Assembly: GCF_014737315.1 (NCBI RefSeq)
Contig: NZ_JPUF01000021.1
Span: 1 to 55,539 of the forward strand
Direction: 5' to 3'
Length of the DNA: 55,539 nucleotides
From: Treponema zioleckii
GTDB taxonomy: Bacteria > Spirochaetota > Spirochaetia > Treponematales > Treponemataceae
The notes beneath the pieces were generated by a model, which worked only from the letters and a program-made list of their open reading frames with translations, was not told where the DNA came from and searched no databases. A program made the translations under genes and the position numbers. Below are positions 51,505 to 55,539 of the stretch, piece by piece. Position 1 is the first letter of the stretch. Each line of letters opens with the position of its first letter.

Positions 51505-52299
51505 ATGGTACGAAGTCTTTGGACAGCAGCAACAGGTATGAACGGTCAGCAGGCAAACCTTGATGCTATTTCTAATAACCTTTCTAACGTCAATACAACA
51601 GGATTCAAACAGCAGCGCGCTGAATTTGAGGATTTGATGTATCAGACTGTAAAACTTGCGGGTACTCCTGCAACGGAAGATACAGTTACGCCTGTAGGAA
51701 TAGAGCAGGGAGCTGGTGCTAAAGTTGCCGCTACTCAGAGAATCTTTACTCAGGGCTCTCTCCAGAACACTGGTGTTGACACGGATATTGCCGTTGTTGG
51801 TGACGGATTTTTCCGCGTTCAGCAGTATGACGGAAGCTACGCTTACACACGTGACGGTACATTCAAAATCGATATGAACGGACAGCTCGTAAATTCGAAT
51901 GGTCTTCGCGTAATGCCAGAAGTCATTATGCCAGAAGGATTTGATATTCACACTTTGGCGATTAGCGATGACGGCCGTGTTTCTGTAAAGATTTTTGGTC
52001 AGGATGATCCGATTGACGTTGCTCAGCTTGAATTGTACAGATTTCCGAACAATGCAGGTCTTGAGGCTGCTGGAGACAATCTTTACAAAGTTACGAATGC
52101 TTCTGGTCCTGCAATTGCCGGTCGTCCAGGTTTCGAGGGATTTGGTGTGACAAAGCATAAATTCGTTGAGATGTCGAACGTTTCTGTTGTAAACGAAATG
52201 GTTCAGATGATTGTTGCTCAAAGAGCTTATGAGTTTAATTCAAAGGCAATTCAGACTTCTGACTCAATGCTTTCGACTGCCGTAAACCTTAAACGATAA
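51505..52299 (+). CDS. flgG: flagellar distal rod protein FlgG
   Basis: The distal rod protein, 264 residues. It begins MVRSLWTAATGMNGQQANLD and contains NNLSNVNTTGFKQQRAEFEDLMYQ, with the L-stretch insert of FlgG, VVGDGFFRVQ, and the C-terminal MSNVSVVNEMVQMIVAQRAYE block (excerpt). Identity to FlgF is highest at both ends, as expected for rod proteins that share a coiled N- and C-terminal domain. GGAG precedes the ATG. A terminator follows. Confidence 0.95.
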   Translation: MVRSLWTAATGMNGQQANLDAISNNLSNVNTTGFKQQRAEFEDLMYQTVKLAGTPATEDTVTPVGIEQGAGAKVAATQRIFTQGSLQNTGVDTDIAVVGDGFFRVQQYDGSYAYTRDGTFKIDMNGQLVNSNGLRVMPEVIMPEGFDIHTLAISDDGRVSVKIFGQDDPIDVAQLELYRFPNNAGLEAAGDNLYKVTNASGPAIAGRPGFEGFGVTKHKFVEMSNVSVVNEMVQMIVAQRAYEFNSKAIQTSDSMLSTAVNLKR

Positions 52300-52333
52300 C
52301 CGATAAACGATAGTTTTTAGCAATAAAACAAGA

Positions 52334-52375
52334 AAGGCTGCCTAACCGATGTTTTGGTGAAAGGCAGCCTTTTTT
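52334..52375 (+). terminator. terminator after flgG
   Basis: AAAGGCTGCCT and AGGCAGCCTTT form an 11-base-pair stem with an AT/GC loop, followed by six T. Confidence 0.88.
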
Positions 52376-52402
52376 ATTCGAATTTTATTTTTTTTGGATT
52401 TT

Positions 52403-52921
52403 TTAGCGGTGGTCTTCGATTTCGGAGAAAAGTGCCTCGTACAAAGTTGCCATGTCAATATTCACGCGTTTTATGGAGTCGCTCATGCGGCGGGCGAGAC
52501 ACAAAAGCACCCTGTAACCGAGGACAGGTTCTTTTTCACACAATTCAAGGAATTTCTTTCCAGAAATTTTTAATGTTTTGCAATCAGTAACGGCCTTTAC
52601 AGTTGCTGACCTGGTGTCTTTTCCGATTAATGCGGTTTCGCCAAAGAAAATGTTCATGTCGGAAGAAAGGTTTGCGAGGGCAATCGGGTCGCCGGATGGA
52701 GTGTTCCTAAAAATCTGCACTTTGCCGTCGGTGAGAATGTAGAACGAATCTCCCGAATCTCCCTCTTTTATGATTATATCGCCAGTCTTAAATTCGGTGG
52801 AAGAAAGTGCGTCGTAAACTTCTTTTAAAATTCTTTTGTCATCGCTGCTGTCAATCTTGAATTTGTTAAAAAGCTCCAGTTTCAGCATTTTTGGAAAAAA
52901 ATCTTCAAAATCTGTTTTCAT
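52403..52921 (-). CDS. stand-alone cyclic-nucleotide-binding domain protein
   Basis: A 172-residue protein with one cyclic-nucleotide-binding domain (about 30-145) and no DNA-binding helix-turn-helix, so not a Crp-type regulator. FKTGDIIIKEGDSGDSFYIL starts the barrel, and the phosphate-binding cassette reads IFFGETALIGKDTRSATVKAV (excerpt FGETALIGKDTRSATV), with the glutamate and arginine that contact ribose and phosphate both present. It starts three bases after the channel gene, with GAGG upstream, so the two products are probably made together. Confidence 0.9.
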   Translation of the reverse strand: MKTDFEDFFPKMLKLELFNKFKIDSSDDKRILKEVYDALSSTEFKTGDIIIKEGDSGDSFYILTDGKVQIFRNTPSGDPIALANLSSDMNIFFGETALIGKDTRSATVKAVTDCKTLKISGKKFLELCEKEPVLGYRVLLCLARRMSDSIKRVNIDMATLYEALFSEIEDHR

Positions 52922-52924
52922 ATT

Positions 52925-54112
52925 TTAGTCCTCTTTTTTGCCTTTTACGAAAATAGCTTTTGTGTGTGGCTGTATTATATAATCCGAAGGGGGCGTCAGA
53001 AGCGGTTCGTTGCTTTTTAATGTCTTTACCTTTTTTAGATTGTCAACGATTTTTCTCACGTCAGGATTCTTTTGAGCTTCGCGAACAGCGTCTTTTCGCC
53101 GCATGTAGAAATTTCCAGTGTTCAGCAGGAGTCCGATTAAAACAGCTCGCGTAACAGAAATTGGTGCAAGGCTCTTTACATAATCCTTGTAGGTTTTTCC
53201 GATGAACGATGGCGGAATGTCTTCGATAATAATTCCAGAAACTGCGTCGTAGCCAATAAGCTCCCGGATTACGTTCGAATATCCCATTCCGCTCGATGCC
53301 GTGGCAAGAAGACTGTTCTCGTAATCGCTCGTAAGGATTACTTCGTCGCAGTGTGCCATGTTCAAATGGTTTTCGAATTTTGAGTCGCAAAGTTCTGCAG
53401 CAACGTAAAGCTTTGGGTTCAGATTTTTCATCGTAAGGACCGCGAGTACTGTTTTTGAGTCCGTTTCGAGTGTTGAATATTTTGCGGTTTTGTCTGAAAT
53501 AACGAGCGCGCGGTCGGCAGATTTGATTAAAGCGCGTTCGAGGGTTTCTTCATCCGAAAAATCTCCTGAAACGTATTTGGTTTCTTTGAATTTTGGCTGT
53601 GCTCTTAATTGCTCAATCTGCTCAGATTCCGCTTCGTTTACGAGAATCAGTTGGTCTGGCGTAATGTCTGGGTTAGAGGCAAGAACGCTCTCAAGGATTT
53701 TGTCAAATCCAGGTCTCCATCCGCAAAGTAAAAAGTGTCCGGTCATATTCTTCAATTTTTTTAATCCCCTGTCTTTTTTCATTTGCGCTTCCATAAAAAC
53801 GGAAGCGATTTTTCCGGTAATCGTGCTAAAAAGCATTATTCCAGAAATCAAAATAATGAAGCTGCAAAGCCTTCCCATCGGCGTTACGACACAAATGTCG
53901 TAATAACCTGCCACGAATGCGATTATGAAGTTCCAAAAACTGTCGGCCATCGTGTTCATCGTAATGCCTGCTTCGTATTTGTACGTCAGCTGAATCATAA
54001 GGAGCATCAGGCATATAAAAACGATGCTTGCGTAAGTGAGCGGATTTTTTAAAATCTTCAAAACCAGTTTTTTGATTTGTTTTATTCTATTCTTGTTTCT
54101 GTTCCGTTTCAT
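52925..54112 (-). CDS. CASTOR/POLLUX-like ion channel with RCK domain
   Basis: A 395-residue channel-type protein. Two membrane helices (about 26-43 and 82-106) flank a pore loop. The filter reads VAGYYD (about 67-72) in the context SFWNFIIAFVAGYYDI, followed by VVTPMGR, so the canonical TVGYGD is changed at three positions. The RCK/TrkA-N region starts near residue 123 with GHFLLCGWRPGFDKIL, the CGWR pattern of CASTOR/POLLUX-type channels rather than GxGxxG, and continues with ILVNEAES. A second RCK-like part ends the protein. It precedes the cyclic-nucleotide-binding protein by three bases. Confidence 0.87.
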   Translation of the reverse strand: MKRNRNKNRIKQIKKLVLKILKNPLTYASIVFICLMLLMIQLTYKYEAGITMNTMADSFWNFIIAFVAGYYDICVVTPMGRLCSFIILISGIMLFSTITGKIASVFMEAQMKKDRGLKKLKNMTGHFLLCGWRPGFDKILESVLASNPDITPDQLILVNEAESEQIEQLRAQPKFKETKYVSGDFSDEETLERALIKSADRALVISDKTAKYSTLETDSKTVLAVLTMKNLNPKLYVAAELCDSKFENHLNMAHCDEVILTSDYENSLLATASSGMGYSNVIRELIGYDAVSGIIIEDIPPSFIGKTYKDYVKSLAPISVTRAVLIGLLLNTGNFYMRRKDAVREAQKNPDVRKIVDNLKKVKTLKSNEPLLTPPSDYIIQPHTKAIFVKGKKED

Positions 54113-54132
54113 AAAAATCCATAAGTCCTATT

Positions 54133-54558
54133 TTAACTTCCAGAATAGTCATTTTGTCTTTTCAAAAAATGTTTTCTCACTGAAAGAATTCCGAAAATTA
54201 CAAAGATGTAAAAAAAGGCCCCTAATACACCTCCAAAACTGTCGGCCATCCAGTCAAAAATAGATGCCGTGCGACCAGGAACGAGCGATTGGTGAATCTC
54301 GTCGATTATTCCGTAAGCACTTGTAATCAAAGCGGGGAGTGCGAACTGCCTTTTCGCTTTGATGTTGCAGGCGAACGAAACCCAAAATGAAAGCCCTGCG
54401 TAGCAAATTAGATGAACGACTTTGTCTGCGTTCCAAAAATCAGGCATGGATTCGATTTTTTCTTGGCTCGAAAGGTACCAGCTTGTAGAAAAAATCATGA
54501 GAGATGGAATCCATTTAAGTTAGTTTTTTATTTTTTTTGTGAATGTGGGATTTTTCAT
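54133..54558 (-). pseudogene. VanZ-like membrane protein with in-frame stop near the start
   Basis: From ATG 54498 the frame encodes 121 residues with the VanZ-like pattern IFSTSWYLSSQEK, DKVVHLICYAGLSFW, AYGIIDEIHQSLVPGR and SIFDWMADSFGGVLGA, and three or four membrane segments. Upstream in the same frame lie LKWIPSL, which matches the usual beginning of VanZ proteins, then a TAA at 54520-54522 and, before it, an ATG at 54558 that overlaps the stop of the previous gene in ATGA. This suggests an original start at 54558 and a nonsense codon 13. Restart at 54498 has only a weak ribosome-binding site. The role of VanZ-like proteins here is unknown. Confidence 0.68.
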
Positions 54559-54818
54559 TTTGCCCTTTTTGAACTGGATTCTTTTATTGCGTTTTTGTTT
54601 GTTTCACGGCGTTTTCTTGCTGTGTCAATCATTTCTTCAAAATGTTCTTCCATGTGTGACAGAGACGGTTGTTCGGGACAGCGGTAAAAATCTTCGTTCA
54701 CATAAGTCATATTTCCGCTTACGTCCATTAAAAAACCTGAGCCGAGAAGTTCTAGTGCATGTTCTTTGTTGCATATTGGGCAATACGCAATCTTCATCTT
54801 TAACTTTTTTGCCATCAT
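54555..54818 (-). CDS. small Cys-containing protein
   Basis: An 87-residue protein beginning MMAKKLKMKIAYCPICNKEHALELLG, with CPIC and later YRCPEQ, which together may bind zinc, followed by a charged helical C terminus. I do not know the family. It is the first gene of the group that continues with the VanZ-like, channel and nucleotide-binding genes, with a four-base overlap to the next. A TATAAT box ends five bases before the first ATG, so the message is nearly leaderless; the second ATG (54815) is equally possible. Confidence 0.75.
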   Translation of the reverse strand: MMAKKLKMKIAYCPICNKEHALELLGSGFLMDVSGNMTYVNEDFYRCPEQPSLSHMEEHFEEMIDTARKRRETNKNAIKESSSKRAK

Positions 54819-54823
54819 CTTAC

Positions 54824-54851
54824 ATTATATACGAAAATTTAATTTCTTCAA
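54824..54851 (-). promoter_or_regulatory. sigma-70 promoter of the channel operon, start at the ATG
   Basis: TTGAAG (54846-54851), 16-base spacer, exact TATAAT (54824-54829); predicted start near 54817, on the tandem ATG codons. Confidence 0.55.
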
Positions 54852-54858
54852 ATTTAAT

Positions 54859-54885
54859 TGAAATTCCTGACAATCGTGCCGAAAT
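54859..54885 (+). promoter_or_regulatory. weak sigma-28-like promoter of flgJ
   Basis: TGAA (54859-54862), 15 bases, GCCGAAAT (54878-54885). Three positions differ from TAAA-N15-GCCGATAA but the spacing is exact and flgJ lies 20 bases downstream. Confidence 0.4.
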
Positions 54886-54905
54886 TTAAGTTAACTGAGG
54901 TTTTT

Positions 54906-55457
54906 ATGAACGAAATAAATTCAATTGGCGGGTTCAGCTCGATTACAAACGGCGAAAGTGCATATCAGTCTGCAAAAATTTCTTCGGAAAAAGGCAAATT
55001 TGATGCTTTGCTCTCTGAAATGAACTCTGCTGCAACAGAAAAATCTTCTGTCGGAAAAAATATTTCTTCTAGTCAGGTTGCCCGCGAAGGACGCTTGAAT
55101 GGTGACTGGACTTCTGGATTTAGCGGTGCGTTCACGTCTGAGGCTGACAAAAAGGCGCTTCCTGTCGGTGCCGCAGCGAATCAGGCAAATCCTCACGTTC
55201 AGCCAAAAACTATTGACCGAACTTCAAAATTGTACGAAAAATCTTTGGAATTTGAGTCTTACGTCGTAAAAATGATGCTCAGCCAGATGCGAAAAACTGT
55301 CATAAAGGCTGACGGAGAAAGCAATTACGCAAAAAAAATGTACGAAGACATGCTTTATGATGAATATGCCACGATGATGACGAAAAATGCTGGCTTCGGA
55401 CTTGCGGATCAGGTTTATCTTCAGCTTAGCCAGAATCAGCAGAACTTAAATTCTTAA
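54906..55457 (+). CDS. flgJ: rod-binding protein FlgJ (N-terminal domain only)
   Basis: A 183-residue protein with the FlgJ rod-binding domain: KLYEKSLEFESYVVKMMLSQM and YAKKMYEDMLYDEYATMM, followed by GFGLADQVYLQL, which form the rod-cap helices. The muramidase domain of enteric FlgJ is absent, as in other spirochaetes. The N-terminal 90 residues are Ser/Ala-rich and probably disordered. The start at 54906 follows TGAGG at five bases; an ATG at 54858 is inside the promoter region. A terminator follows within 30 bases. Confidence 0.88.
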   Translation: MNEINSIGGFSSITNGESAYQSAKISSEKGKFDALLSEMNSAATEKSSVGKNISSSQVAREGRLNGDWTSGFSGAFTSEADKKALPVGAAANQANPHVQPKTIDRTSKLYEKSLEFESYVVKMMLSQMRKTVIKADGESNYAKKMYEDMLYDEYATMMTKNAGFGLADQVYLQLSQNQQNLNS

Positions 55458-55480
55458 AATCCTGAAAATATACTATTTTT

Positions 55481-55530
55481 AAAAAAAGGCTTTTTGAGCG
55501 AATAAAATCCTACAAAAAGCCTTTTTTTTT
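55481..55530 (+). terminator. terminator after flgJ
   Basis: AAAAAGGCTTTTTG and CAAAAAGCCTTTTT form a long stem around a 16-base loop, followed by further T. Confidence 0.88.
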
Positions 55531-55539
55531 GCCAAAATG

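Overview
The window reads as chromosomal DNA of a spirochaete of the genus Treponema or a close relative. The evidence is a treponeme-type flagellar operon (flbD-motA-motB-fliL-fliM-fliY-fliO-fliP-fliQ-fliR-flhB-flhA-flhF-flhG, then a membrane protein, fliA and fapA), a three-gene mglBAC sugar transporter, smpB next to lepB, a FlgJ without a muramidase domain, and AT-rich DNA with long A/T runs. No phage, insertion sequence, CRISPR array or integrase was seen. Gene spacing is tight and no stretch over about 300 bases lacks a gene.

Layout. 1-5624: a periplasmic protein and smpB diverge from lepB-hemW, which converge on a histidine kinase/response regulator pair. 5689-23570: flagellar motor, C-ring, export-gate and regulatory genes, all on the plus strand, interrupted by a terminator plus new promoter before fliO and another promoter after flhG. 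23655-23757: tRNA-Phe and its terminator. 23840-29765 (minus): mglB-mglA-mglC, a 2-hydroxyacid dehydrogenase and a cysteine-less HMA-like protein. 29874-33208 (minus): rlmN, a TPR protein, a small protein and rsmD. 33311-44267 (minus): ankyrin and propeller-like exported proteins downstream of a translation/lipid block (maf, rpsB, tsf, frr, uppS, cdsA, dxr, rseP). 44362-46217: two exported proteins, one broken by two frameshifts. 46274-50383: coaD, a GC-rich structured element and a zinc-uptake operon (small membrane protein, znuA, znuC, znuB, OB-fold-like lipoprotein). 50621-52375: flgF-flgG behind a sigma-28 promoter. 52403-54818 (minus): a Cys-containing small protein, a VanZ-like protein, a CASTOR/POLLUX-like channel and a free cyclic-nucleotide-binding protein. 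54906-55530: flgJ.

How the parts fit. The flagellar genes supply stator, switch, export gate, placement GTPases, sigma-28 and a SwrB-like factor; flgF, flgG and flgJ form the rod and have sigma-28-like promoters. The rpsB to rseP block joins translation to isoprenoid and phospholipid synthesis and envelope proteolysis.

Most interesting points: a two-gene arrangement that looks like a ligand-gated channel with its nucleotide-binding domain on a separate protein and an altered selectivity filter; a signal peptidase I with arginine in place of the catalytic lysine; several genes whose sigma-70 promoter places the transcript start at or within a few bases of the start codon; a P/E-rich lipoprotein gene with two minus-one shifts, one on a dnaX-type slippery heptamer; a roughly 108-base GC-rich element that folds into a branched structure; and MglC with a long cytoplasmic N-terminal extension. 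All identifications come from reading motifs; no database search was run.
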